7,999 nt of DNA from Gammaproteobacteria bacterium (GCA_013042035.1 JABDQX010000123.1:1-7999); one strand, 5' to 3'. Numbered from the stretch's first letter, positions 1 through 6,859 are shown. A program made the numbers and translations. The notes: generated from the letters alone by a model not told the origin.

Positions 1-9
1 ATAATGACG

Positions 10-112
10 CAACCCCGTTGGGGTTGTTCCCATGACTTCCGCTCCCAGGGTAGCGTTTCGCGCAACCCTGGGCTGAAAGACGTAGCCCCGTTGGGGCAGG
101 GAAGCGTTTCGC
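10..112. repeat. Multi-hairpin intergenic repeat element
   Basis: This gene-free stretch consists of nested inverted repeats. A 7-bp stem with a GTT loop (caaccccgttggggttg) lies at 10-26. An 8-bp stem (cccagggt/accctggg) has its arms at 44-51 and 65-72. A second GTT-loop stem (gccccgttggggc) lies at 85-97. The core ccccgttgggg therefore occurs twice (13-23 and 86-96), and gcgtttcgc also occurs twice (53-61 and 104-112). The regular alternation suggests a defined repeat element rather than a terminator, since no T-tract follows any stem. From memory, similar elements are scattered in intergenic regions of several bacterial phyla; this was not checked. No coding potential was recognised from 1 to 237. 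Confidence 0.6.
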
Positions 113-237
113 CATAATTTCCGCATAGCAATACCGGCACCCGGGTGAGACCTTTGTGCATCCGGTTGTCGGATTCCATGTGTGTTCGGTCCATTCTATG
201 CGCGATGATGTGGCCATGTATTTTTCCGCACGCAGCG

Positions 238-492
238 CTAACGATACACTTCCCGGCGATGCCCAATCCGAACAACCAGTATCACAAGAACTTCCTCGTG
301 CGCCTCGTATACCACGCGATAACGTCCGACTCGAATTCGACGCAGCCCCGTAAATTCACCCTTCAAAACGCTTCCCGCGTGAGGGTTTGTTTTCAGTCGA
401 TCAATGGCATCGATGATACGCACGCGCTCATTGCTTGTGATTTTCTCAAGGGATTTTGCCGCGCTTCCCTTAATCGAGACGGAGTAAGTCAC
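238..492 (-). CDS. RelE/ParE-family toxin of a type II toxin-antitoxin pair
   Basis: A protein of 84 residues, the usual length for the RelE/ParE superfamily. It has the family's C-terminal half: LKG at about 43-45, the basic stretch GLRRIRVGRYRVVYE at 49-63 (G-x-x-R-x-R-x-G-x-Y-R-V-x-Y), a hydrophobic strand (VLVILVVRIGHRR) and the terminal VYR. In RelE-type members these arginines and the C-terminal tyrosine take part in cutting mRNA on the ribosome. ParE members share the fold but inhibit gyrase, so the target cannot be fixed from sequence alone. The start is GTG (+ strand cac at 490-492), giving MTYSVSIKGSAAKSL, with a purine-rich stretch (gaagaag) just upstream. The start lies inside the antitoxin gene (23-nt overlap), so the pair is probably translationally coupled. 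No frameshift or truncation is visible, and the toxin looks intact. Confidence 0.88.
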   Translation of the reverse strand: MTYSVSIKGSAAKSLEKITSNERVRIIDAIDRLKTNPHAGSVLKGEFTGLRRIRVGRYRVVYEAHEEVLVILVVRIGHRREVYR

Positions 493-691
493 GTTTTACT
501 TCTTCCCAATCGAGTACCGGATCGGCGGGATCATGCAAGACTTCAATGGCGTGGGAGATATCCTCGAAATCGTCCAAGTAGTATTCGACAGCTTGTCGAA
601 CCACCTCGGCTCGGGGACGGCGCAATTTGGCAGCCGCAGCGTCTAGGGAGGTTGTTAGCTCATCCGATAGCCTGGCGGTAATTTGGCTCAT
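470..691 (-). CDS. Ribbon-helix-helix antitoxin (RelB/CopG-like)
   Basis: A protein of 73 residues. Its N-terminus fits a ribbon-helix-helix DNA-binding domain: a short strand (QITARLSD, 3-10), a first helix (about 11-24) and a second helix (RAEVVRQAVEYYLDDF, about 27-42). The acidic, amphipathic C-terminal part (about 43-73, ISHAIEVLHDPADPVLDWEEVKRDLLRLD) is the likely toxin-binding region. It starts at ATG (complement of 689-691) with ggag seven bases upstream, a good ribosome binding site. It precedes and overlaps the toxin gene, the usual antitoxin-first order. Antitoxins of this class normally repress their own operon together with the toxin, and the box cluster at 705-729 is a plausible target. 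Confidence 0.88.
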   Translation of the reverse strand: MSQITARLSDELTTSLDAAAAKLRRPRAEVVRQAVEYYLDDFEDISHAIEVLHDPADPVLDWEEVKRDLLRLD

Positions 692-704
692 CGCAGCACT
701 CCAT

Positions 705-758
705 AATGTCAGCTAATGTCAATGACATTCAGTGTAACGGATTTTATTTCGTGTGCAA
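705..758 (-). promoter_or_regulatory. Promoter and operator-like boxes of the toxin-antitoxin operon
   Basis: Three copies of a 7-bp box lie just upstream of the antitoxin: aatgtca at 705-711 and 715-721 in direct orientation, 10 bp apart (one helical turn), and the inverted copy tgacatt at 723-729. The last two form a palindrome with a single central base. This arrangement suits ribbon-helix-helix dimers binding side by side. On the minus strand a possible -35 (TTGCAC, 753-758) and -10 (TACACT, 731-736) are separated by 16 bp, so transcription would begin inside the boxes. The box symmetry is direct observation; the promoter match is only moderate. Confidence 0.6.
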
Positions 759-763
759 CCATC

Positions 764-779
764 ATTTTGCGAAGCAAAA

Positions 780-780
<1 letters not shown>
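764..780 (-). other. Hairpin at the 3' end of livH
   Basis: A perfect 7-bp stem with a three-base loop (attttgcgaagcaaaat on the plus strand) directly abuts the livH stop codon. No clear T-tract follows on the minus strand, so it is a weak terminator candidate at best. It may instead stabilise the 3' end of the transcript. The GCGAAGC core is the same as in the hairpin at 1799-1813. Confidence 0.4.
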
Positions 781-1694
<914 letters not shown>

Positions 1695-1798
1695 GGTTTT
1701 GTTTTCAATGAGCTGTGCTCAAAATTGAGCGCACGGCATTTTGTTCAAAATTTTTTCGGAATTTGTTCTATCATAACAGGAGTATGTGGAACCATTCT

Positions 1799-1843
1799 CC
1801 CCGCGAAGCGGGGCCATTCATGTCCGGAAACACGGTTTCCGGA
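1799..1843 (+). promoter_or_regulatory. Two strong hairpins in the rpiA leader
   Basis: Within the 164-bp divergent livH-rpiA gap lie two perfect inverted repeats. The first is ccccgcgaagcgggg at 1799-1813 (6-bp GC stem, GAA loop). The second has 9-bp arms, tccggaaac at 1823-1831 and gtttccgga at 1835-1843, with a 3-base loop. The second stem ends four bases before the rpiA Shine-Dalgarno (ggag, 1848-1851). If transcribed, both would fold in the leader next to the ribosome binding site and could modulate translation; alternatively they are an inserted palindromic repeat. There is no T-tract, so neither is a terminator. The rest of the gap is AT-rich and contains gctcaa/ttgagc at 1717-1730. 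No promoter could be assigned with confidence. Confidence 0.55.
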
Positions 1844-1858
1844 TCGCGGAGCAAAATT

Positions 1859-2521
1859 ATGTCGCGAGACGAAAATAAACAGGCCGCCGCGCGCGCCGCA
1901 TTGGAATACGTCGAAACGGGGACCATCATCGGGATTGGCACCGGAAGCACCGCGAATCATTTCATCGATGCGCTGGCCGATATCAAGTACCGAATCGATG
2001 GGACGGTTGCCAGCTCGACGGCCACTGCCGAGCGTCTCAAGTCCCGTGGCATTCAGGTGCTGGACTTGAATGGTGTGGATGGGGTCTCCGTTTACGTGGA
2101 TGGTGCCGACGAGGCAACAGAGCATCTGATGCTTGTCAAGGGCGGTGGTGGCGCCTTGACGCGCGAAAAGATTGTGGCCGATGTTGCCGAGAAATTCGTT
2201 TGTGTTGCCGATGAATCCAAGTTGGTGGAGGTGTTGGGTAAATTCCCGCTGCCGGTGGAAGTCATACCCATGGCGCGCAGTTTCGTGGCCCGCGAGATCG
2301 CAAAAATGGGCGGTAATCCGTTTTGGCGCGATGGGTTCGTTACCGACAATGGTAACGTTATTCTGGATGTTTATAACCTGGATATCATCGACCCGCCGAG
2401 GTTGGAGTCCGAGCTCAACCAGATCCCTGGCGTTGTTACCAATGGCCTGTTTGCCAGACGCCCTGCTGATATCCTGTTGCTTGGCACCGGGCACGGTGTC
2501 AGAACCGTGGTGCCCGATTAA
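1859..2521 (+). CDS. rpiA: Ribose-5-phosphate isomerase A
   Basis: This cytoplasmic enzyme interconverts ribose 5-phosphate and ribulose 5-phosphate in the pentose phosphate pathway. The protein has 220 residues, close to E. coli RpiA (219), with the family motifs at matching positions: GIGTGST (25-31, phosphate binding), DGADE (81-85, with the aspartates at 81 and 84), KGGGGALTREK (94-104, with the catalytic Lys94 and Glu103), KFPLPVEVIPMAR (128-140) and VTDNGNVILD (161-170). The start is ATG 1859-1861, preceded by ggag at 7-base spacing. The reading frame stays open 48 codons further upstream to 1715, but that part crosses the leader hairpins and is not conserved. The gene is divergent from livH and convergent with trpE, with only 10 bp between the stops. 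It appears to be a single-gene unit. Confidence 0.96.
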   Translation: MSRDENKQAAARAALEYVETGTIIGIGTGSTANHFIDALADIKYRIDGTVASSTATAERLKSRGIQVLDLNGVDGVSVYVDGADEATEHLMLVKGGGGALTREKIVADVAEKFVCVADESKLVEVLGKFPLPVEVIPMARSFVAREIAKMGGNPFWRDGFVTDNGNVILDVYNLDIIDPPRLESELNQIPGVVTNGLFARRPADILLLGTGHGVRTVVPD

Positions 2522-2523
2522 GG

Positions 2524-2551
2524 ATCACGAATCACGAATTCCGAATCACGA
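2524..2551. repeat. Short atcacga repeats between rpiA and trpE
   Basis: The heptamer atcacga occurs three times: 2524-2530, 2531-2537 (directly adjacent) and 2545-2551. The array occupies the whole rpiA-trpE convergent gap and runs into the trpE coding end, so the last residues of TrpE (FVIRNS) are encoded by repeat sequence. No terminator is visible for either gene here. From memory, degenerate gaatcacgaatc-type tracts occur between genes in other gammaproteobacteria; this was not checked. Confidence 0.5.
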
Positions 2552-4031
2552 ATCCGGATTCCGCCCGGGCGACGGCACGGAACATGGCGCGCCCCTTGTT
2601 CATGGTTTCTTCCCATTCCCGGGCGGGAATGGAATCGGCCACGATGCCCGCCCCAACCTGAATGTGCAATATATCGTTCTGAACAACGGCGGTGCGGATG
2701 CTGATCGCCGTATCCATGTTCCCATCCCAGCCGAGATATCCCACCGCGCCGGCATAGATCCCCCGTTTCACCGGTTCCAGCTCATCGATAATCTCCATGG
2801 CGCGGATCTTCGGTGCGCCGGTCACGGTCCCCGCCGGGAATGTCGCTTTCAATGCATCCACCGCGCCGAGCGTGGGCTCCAATCGACCGATGACGTTCGA
2901 GACGATATGCATGACGTGGGAGTAGCGCTCGATGACCATCTTTTCCGTCAACTGGACGCTGCCGGTTTGCGCAACACGCCCGACATCGTTGCGGCCGAGA
3001 TCGATTAGCATCAAATGCTCGGCCCGTTCCTTTGGATCGGATAACAGATCCTGCTCCAACGCCCGATCCTTTTTCTCCGTGGCGCCCCGTGGCCGGGTGC
3101 CGGCAATGGGGCGCACCGTTATCATACCGTTTTCCATATGCACCAGGATCTCCGGTGATGACCCGACGATATGGAACTTTCCCAGATCCAGGTAATACAT
3201 GTAGGGAGAGGGGTTTACACCCCGAAGTGCCCGATAAAGGTCCAATGGGTCGGTTTGAAAGGGTATGGATAGCCGTTGCGAGAGGACCACCTGCATGATG
3301 TCGCCTTCGACAATGTATTCCTTGGCCCGCGCTACGGCCGACTCGAAACCCTCCCGGGTAAATCCGGAAACGAAATCCGATTCCTGGGTGCGCCGTGCTT
3401 GACGCTCTTTTCGGTATAGACAGGCGTCTTCATGCAGTTGTTCATGCAGCAGCCGGGTCAGCTCGTCGAGGCGCGCCAGTGTGGACGAGAATGCGTTCGG
3501 AATGGAGGGATCGGCATTGATGACGATGGAAATCGTGCCACGCAGGTTGTCGAAGATCACCACCTCGTTGGAGACCATCAACATGATATCCGGCGTTCCG
3601 ATGGGATCCTCATTGGGGCATTCGCCAAGTTTCGGCTCCACGTAACGAACGGCGTCGTAACTGAAATAGCCAACGAGCCCCCCCGTGAAACGGGGCATAT
3701 CGGGTAGCTCGGGGATGTGGAAACGCTGCTGAAACGCCGCGATCCAGGCAAAGGGATCCGAAGTTTCGATTTCTTCGATGATTTTGTCGCCCCGCTCGAC
3801 GGTGATGGTCCGTCCTGTCACCTTTATGCGTTCTTCGCACGGCAGGCCGATGATGGAATAACGGCCCCATTTCTCTCCCCCATGAACCGATTCCAACAGA
3901 TACGAAAATTCCGTCCCTGTCAGCTTCAGATAGACGCTGAGCGGCGTGTCCAGATCGGCCAGTACCTCGCGCATCAGTGGGATGCGGGTATACCCTTGCC
4001 GGGCAAGCGATTCGAATTGTTCGGGTGTCAT
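2532..4031 (-). CDS. trpE: Anthranilate synthase component I
   Basis: The large subunit of anthranilate synthase converts chorismate to anthranilate using ammonia supplied by the glutaminase subunit TrpG. This is the first committed step of tryptophan synthesis, in the cytoplasm. The protein has 499 residues, typical for Pseudomonas-type TrpE. Visible motifs: LLESVHGGEKWGRYS (45-59), containing the LLES element of the tryptophan feedback site; the chorismate-binding domain with PIAGTRPRG (308-316) and LMLIDLGRNDVGRV (340-353); and FPAGTVTGAPKIRAMEIIDELEP (398-420). The chosen start is ATG 4029-4031 (MTPEQFESLARQGYTRIPL), which aligns with family N-termini. An ATG 36 codons upstream is in frame but adds unconserved sequence. 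No good Shine-Dalgarno is seen at either. No trpG or other trp gene adjoins, and no Trp-rich leader peptide is visible upstream, so attenuation of the E. coli kind is unlikely. The last six residues come from a short repeat. Confidence 0.95.
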   Translation of the reverse strand: MTPEQFESLARQGYTRIPLMREVLADLDTPLSVYLKLTGTEFSYLLESVHGGEKWGRYSIIGLPCEERIKVTGRTITVERGDKIIEEIETSDPFAWIAAFQQRFHIPELPDMPRFTGGLVGYFSYDAVRYVEPKLGECPNEDPIGTPDIMLMVSNEVVIFDNLRGTISIVINADPSIPNAFSSTLARLDELTRLLHEQLHEDACLYRKERQARRTQESDFVSGFTREGFESAVARAKEYIVEGDIMQVVLSQRLSIPFQTDPLDLYRALRGVNPSPYMYYLDLGKFHIVGSSPEILVHMENGMITVRPIAGTRPRGATEKKDRALEQDLLSDPKERAEHLMLIDLGRNDVGRVAQTGSVQLTEKMVIERYSHVMHIVSNVIGRLEPTLGAVDALKATFPAGTVTGAPKIRAMEIIDELEPVKRGIYAGAVGYLGWDGNMDTAISIRTAVVQNDILHIQVGAGIVADSIPAREWEETMNKGRAMFRAVARAESGFVIRNS

Positions 4032-4183
4032 GGCAGGTTTTACCGGTGTATTGACTATTTCGGAGAAATAAGATTTCCGGCATTCTACCCCAAAGGGGCA
4101 TTGCTTTTCTTTATCATCATTATTCCGGCTTCGAGGCATTTTGGCGCCGGTCGTGCCGGATTGAAATCCTGCGGAGTAAAATT
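4032..4183. promoter_or_regulatory. Divergent trpE/thiE intergenic region
   Basis: This 152-bp gap must hold the promoters of both genes. On the minus strand TAGAAT (complement of 4082-4087) is a reasonable -10 for trpE, giving a leader of roughly 45 bases; no good -35 is seen, and a small stem ccccaaagggg (4088-4098) lies just upstream of it. On the plus strand, ggag at 4173-4176 is the thiE ribosome binding site, preceded by a small inverted repeat ggatt/aatcc (4158-4169). Nothing resembling a TPP riboswitch (THI box) was recognised upstream of thiE. Confidence 0.4.
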
Positions 4184-4813
4184 ATGACGACACCATTGCC
4201 CAATCGAGGGCTGTACGCCATTACGGATGGCCATGGGGCTTCGGAGCACAAAGACTTGATCGGCGCCGTCGAGCGCGCCATTGATGGCGGGGCCACCATG
4301 ATCCAATACCGGGACAAGAGTCACGACCAGGATCGGCGCCGTGAGCAGGCAACGGCGCTGTTGGCGGTGTGCCGGGCCAAAAAGGCGCCGTTGATCATCA
4401 ACGATGATGTGGCGCTCGCCGGCATCATTGGCGCCGATGGCGTTCATATCGGCAAACACGACCCCTCGCTGGCCGATGCCAGGGCGCGTCTCGGGGGGGA
4501 ATGCATCATCGGTGTTTCCTGCTACAACACCATCGATAGTGCCAGGATCGCCCAGGCGGCGGGGGCCGACTATGTTGCCTTCGGACGGTTTTTCCCCTCC
4601 GAGACCAAACCCGACGCGGTGCCGGTCACCATTGAGCAACTACGGGAATCTCGCCAACACATCCATGTGCCTATCGTCGCCATCGGTGGAATTACCCCCG
4701 AAAACGCCGTGCCCCTGATCGACGCGGGCGCGGATCTCCTGGCGGTGATTCGCGGCGTTTTTGGCGCGCCGGATGTGGAACGCGCGGCACGGGAATACGC
4801 GAGGCTGTTTTAG
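4184..4813 (+). CDS. thiE: Thiamine phosphate synthase
   Basis: This cytoplasmic TIM-barrel enzyme joins hydroxymethylpyrimidine pyrophosphate with thiazole phosphate to give thiamine monophosphate. The protein has 209 residues, the normal ThiE length. Family motifs in order: GLYAITD (9-15), QYRDK (41-45, pyrophosphate binding), LIINDD (70-75, with the metal-binding aspartate), GADGVHIG (83-90), VAFGRFFPSETKP (121-133), VAIGGITPEN (155-164) and the phosphate-binding end ADLLAVIRGVF (173-183). ATG at 4184 has ggag seven bases upstream. This context (gcggagtaaaattatg) is almost identical to that of rpiA. The gene is divergent from trpE and convergent with envC; no other thi gene is present. TenI is a close relative, but the conserved catalytic motifs favour ThiE. 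Confidence 0.94.
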   Translation: MTTPLPNRGLYAITDGHGASEHKDLIGAVERAIDGGATMIQYRDKSHDQDRRREQATALLAVCRAKKAPLIINDDVALAGIIGADGVHIGKHDPSLADARARLGGECIIGVSCYNTIDSARIAQAAGADYVAFGRFFPSETKPDAVPVTIEQLRESRQHIHVPIVAIGGITPENAVPLIDAGADLLAVIRGVFGAPDVERAAREYARLF

Positions 4814-4933
4814 AATGTCGGAACCCACCTCTTTCATTTCCATCACCGCACTGCCGACACTCGTCAAGGGCCTGCGTCCGGATCGCAAAGGCCTGGGACA
4901 AACGCGCCGAGAAACTGCCCCAGCGCGAAATCT

Positions 4934-6079
4934 TTATCGGCACCAGAGCGCCGGATTCTGGGGATATCCCTGGTGCCGGATCTCGAAATACAGACCTTCT
5001 TCGACGTTTCCACCGCTATTCCCGACACTGGCGATGACCTCGCCGGGTTGGACGAGCTCTCCGCTTTGCTTGTGCAGGCTTTGGTTATGGCCATAAAGGC
5101 TCATGTAGCCATCCCCGTGATCGATGATCAAAAGCAGACCGAATCCACGCAACCAATCGGCGAAGACCACCTCCCCGATGGCGATGGCGCGTACCGGTCG
5201 ACCGGCCTTGGCGGCGATCTTGACGCCCTGCCATTGCATTTCTTCCAAACCGCGCTTGGCGCCGAAATCATTCATGATGACACCAACGGTTGGCCATTCC
5301 AGATTTCCCCGCAGATTGCGAAAGGCCCTGTGGTAGCCACGTGATTTCGAACTTTGCTGAATATCGGTGATAAGTTTCTCGAGACGATCCTTGTTTTGTT
5401 TCAGGCGCGCCAAACGCTGATTGCCCTGACTTATCTCCCGGGTAAGCCCGGTAAGCACGGTCTTTCGCTGTTCGAACAGTCTCTTGAGCTTCTCCCTGGC
5501 TTTCTTTTTTGTGTGTTTGAGTTCCTGGAGATGTAGGGTTTTTCGATCTATCCCTTCTTCGAGTACATTGATTTGTTCCAGTTGCAGCCGAGTCGCCTCG
5601 ATTTGTTCCGCGCGTGCCTGATTGAAATACCTGTAATAAGTCAGTATGCGTGCCAGTGTCGAGGGGTTTTCCTGATTCAAAAAGATTTTCAGATAATCCC
5701 GGTGGCCCATTGCATAGGAAAGACGTATCCGGCGCGCAAGATCATCCCGTTGCATTACCAGCGCCTTTGTTTTCTCATCCCGCTGGCGGCGCAATGCCTC
5801 CAGTTGCCTTTGTTGCTCTTCGAGTCCGTTATCGATTTTCCGGGACTGTGTCGCCGCTCGGCCAATGGCAAGCTCTGCGGCCCGAAGCTTTTCCTCGGCC
5901 GTGTCCCGTTTTGAACGGGCATAACCCAGACGCGAAGACAATGCCCGCATCATCTTCTGAATCGCCGTCAGCTCGGCTTCGGCTTCCTCCTGTGTCGTCG
6001 TGGAAGGCTGTGCATGCGTGGCAAACGCTCCCAGAGCGACGCACAGAGCCAGCGCAACGATGTTTCTTTTATAATCCAA
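4934..6079 (-). CDS. envC: EnvC-type murein hydrolase activator (degenerate LytM protein)
   Basis: A periplasmic protein of 381 residues (E. coli EnvC about 419) that activates amidases such as AmiA/AmiB at the division septum. An N-terminal signal sequence (1-23, ending ATHA) precedes a long, charged coiled coil (about 28-245), the part that in E. coli contacts FtsEX, and then a C-terminal LytM domain (about 262-381). The domain is catalytically dead: WQGVKI (283-288) replaces the zinc-binding H-x-G-x-D, and LYFEIR (363-368) replaces HxHFE. This marks it as an activator, not an endopeptidase. The start is TTG (complement of 6077-6079), because an in-frame TAG lies directly upstream and no other start precedes the signal peptide. 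Its own ribosome binding site is poor. The ORF at 6089-6316 ends 9 nt before it on the same strand, so translation may be coupled. gpmI, the usual upstream neighbour in gammaproteobacteria, is absent. Confidence 0.9.
   Translation of the reverse strand: MDYKRNIVALALCVALGAFATHAQPSTTTQEEAEAELTAIQKMMRALSSRLGYARSKRDTAEEKLRAAELAIGRAATQSRKIDNGLEEQQRQLEALRRQRDEKTKALVMQRDDLARRIRLSYAMGHRDYLKIFLNQENPSTLARILTYYRYFNQARAEQIEATRLQLEQINVLEEGIDRKTLHLQELKHTKKKAREKLKRLFEQRKTVLTGLTREISQGNQRLARLKQNKDRLEKLITDIQQSSKSRGYHRAFRNLRGNLEWPTVGVIMNDFGAKRGLEEMQWQGVKIAAKAGRPVRAIAIGEVVFADWLRGFGLLLIIDHGDGYMSLYGHNQSLHKQSGELVQPGEVIASVGNSGGNVEEGLYFEIRHQGYPQNPALWCR
4938..4978. other. Inverted repeat at the thiE/envC convergent junction
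   Basis: Nine-base arms cggcaccag (4938-4946) and ctggtgccg (4970-4978) flank a 23-base loop, overlapping the last codons of envC. No T-tract lies on either side, so a terminator role is unsupported. The 120-bp gap 4814-4933 before it contains no recognisable gene or signal; a frame beginning ATG at 4815 does not resemble a known protein. Confidence 0.3.
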
Positions 6080-6088
6080 CTATCTGTA

Positions 6089-6316
6089 TCATCCAGAATT
6101 ATTGTATAATATTCTAATATACTCTCCAGAGTGCGACATTTTCTCATATCCTGTTAATTTTGAAACAAAATCATTGCTTGATGTGGCTATTTGTAACCAA
6201 CTGAACATAATGGATCCGAGAAAATTGCACACGGGATACTGTATATTAAGCGTAAAATTCAGGATTGAATGTAGAATCTGATTTTTAACCTCCTCAAGCT
6301 GCATACAAAATACCAT
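6089..6316 (-). CDS. Small hypothetical protein upstream of envC
   Basis: An unrecognised ORF of 75 codons. ATG (complement of 6314-6316) is preceded by ggagg with a seven-base spacer, the best Shine-Dalgarno match on the minus strand of this window. Its TGA lies 9 nt before the envC TTG. The product (MVFCMQLEEVKNQILHSIL...) has a hydrophobic middle (about 17-45, LHSIL to QIA) that could associate with a membrane, and three cysteines including one near the start and one at the centre. There is no signal peptide in the usual position and no known motif. GC is about one third by hand count over 6091-6310, clearly lower than the flanking genes. This suggests foreign origin, or a non-coding AT-rich region that happens to be open. 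The close coupling to envC argues for translation; nothing shows conservation. Confidence 0.4.
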   Translation of the reverse strand: MVFCMQLEEVKNQILHSILNFTLNIQYPVCNFLGSIMFSWLQIATSSNDFVSKLTGYEKMSHSGEYIRILYNNSG

Positions 6317-6396
6317 CTTGCGTCCTCCGGCGTCCCTGAAAATGCGCTGAAATACCTGGTCGAATCCGCATAAACCGAAAATTGCGGGTCTTTTTA

Positions 6397-6448
6397 CCTT
6401 ATCGGGTGGGGTTGTGCGACATGTGTTTGTATAAGGCCACCTATAAGG
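6397..6448 (+). promoter_or_regulatory. Operator-like ATAAGG boxes upstream of arsR
   Basis: Between the small ORF and arsR (6317-6470, no gene) the octamer tataaggc occurs at 6430-6437 and 6442-6449, 12 bp apart. An inverted copy lies further upstream: ccttatcgggtgg (6397-6409) mirrors ccacctataagg (6437-6448) with one inserted base. Such dyads are typical operator shapes for ArsR-family dimers, and autoregulation is common in the family. Either tataag could also act as a -10 hexamer, though no -35 at 16-18 bp spacing is convincing. A further dyad attca-N4-tgaat lies at 6257-6270, inside the small ORF. Confidence 0.4.
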
Positions 6449-6470
6449 CTACCCTGGCGCATAATTTTCC

Positions 6471-6812
6471 ATGAATGAAATCGCTATTCAGGCGCTCATG
6501 TCGCAAGAAGACGACATGGGGCTTATGTCGCAAGAGGATGATATCGAACGCGCATCCCGTTCCATGAAGGCAATTGCACACCCGCTACGACTGAGAATCC
6601 TTTGCACACTGGGCGCCCACGAAATCAGCGTTCATGACATCGTCGACAAGGTCGGGACATCTCAAAGCAACATTTCACAGCATCTTGCCATTCTCCGGGA
6701 AAAGGGGATCCTAACGGCGAGAAAGGATGCCAACCGTGTTTATTATCGGGTTGGTGATTCACGCACCCTTCGGCTTATCAGTATGATGCGCGATGTTTTT
6801 TGCGATACATAA
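6471..6812 (+). CDS. ArsR-family transcriptional regulator, candidate persulfide sensor
   Basis: A winged helix-turn-helix repressor-type protein of 113 residues if started at 6471. The ArsR fold is clear: SMKAIAHPLRLRILCTLG (31-48), a recognition helix in TSQSNISQHLAILREKG (63-79) and the wing LTARKDANRVYYRV (81-94). The metal-binding CVC motif of arsenic sensors is missing. Instead there are two cysteines, Cys45 in the second helix and Cys111 near the end, 66 residues apart, as in the persulfide sensor SqrR (Cys41/Cys107). The start is uncertain: ATG codons at 6471, 6498 and 6525 are in frame, none with a strong Shine-Dalgarno. The two downstream ones open a tandem repeat (MSQEDDMGL / MSQEDDIER). 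A rhodanese follows after 47 bp and then secB, so the regulator probably controls at least the rhodanese. Its ligand is inferred, not shown. Confidence 0.9.
   Translation: MNEIAIQALMSQEDDMGLMSQEDDIERASRSMKAIAHPLRLRILCTLGAHEISVHDIVDKVGTSQSNISQHLAILREKGILTARKDANRVYYRVGDSRTLRLISMMRDVFCDT
6498..6551 (+). repeat. 27-bp imperfect tandem duplication at the arsR start
   Basis: Two adjacent 27-bp units (6498-6524 and 6525-6551) both begin atgtcgcaaga and encode MSQEDDMGL and MSQEDDIER. The first 18 bases differ only at wobble-type positions and the rest has diverged. The duplication carries a start codon in each copy, so the gene has two near-identical possible N-termini. Confidence 0.75.
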
Positions 6813-6859
6813 AGAGACTCCGATAAGAGAGATTACGACAAGAGGCTACAGAGCAACAC

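Noticed and set aside
1..145. CRISPR array from the repeated ccccgttgggg and gcgtttcgc units
   Set aside because: There are only two copies of each unit, unequal in context and without regular spacers; the pattern is one of nested hairpins.
145..681. Long plus-strand ORF across the toxin-antitoxin region
   Set aside because: It is the shadow of the minus-strand toxin and antitoxin genes, which have clear family features.
1715..1858. In-frame upstream extension of rpiA by 48 codons
   Set aside because: It spans the leader hairpins and AT-rich DNA, resembles no RpiA N-terminus, and the ATG at 1859 has a well-placed Shine-Dalgarno.
4032..4139. Longer TrpE starting at 4139
   Set aside because: The extra 36 residues are not like the family, and the ATG at 4031 matches the usual N-terminus.
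4099..4183. TPP riboswitch upstream of thiE
   Set aside because: The conserved THI-box sequence blocks are not seen, and the leader is short.
4815..5096. Plus-strand frame starting ATG just after thiE
   Set aside because: It runs antisense into envC, has no recognisable protein features and no good ribosome binding site.
6366..6395. Possible terminator (ccgca/tgcgg stem followed by five T)
   Set aside because: The stem is only five pairs with a 12-base loop, and no plus-strand gene lies upstream to terminate.
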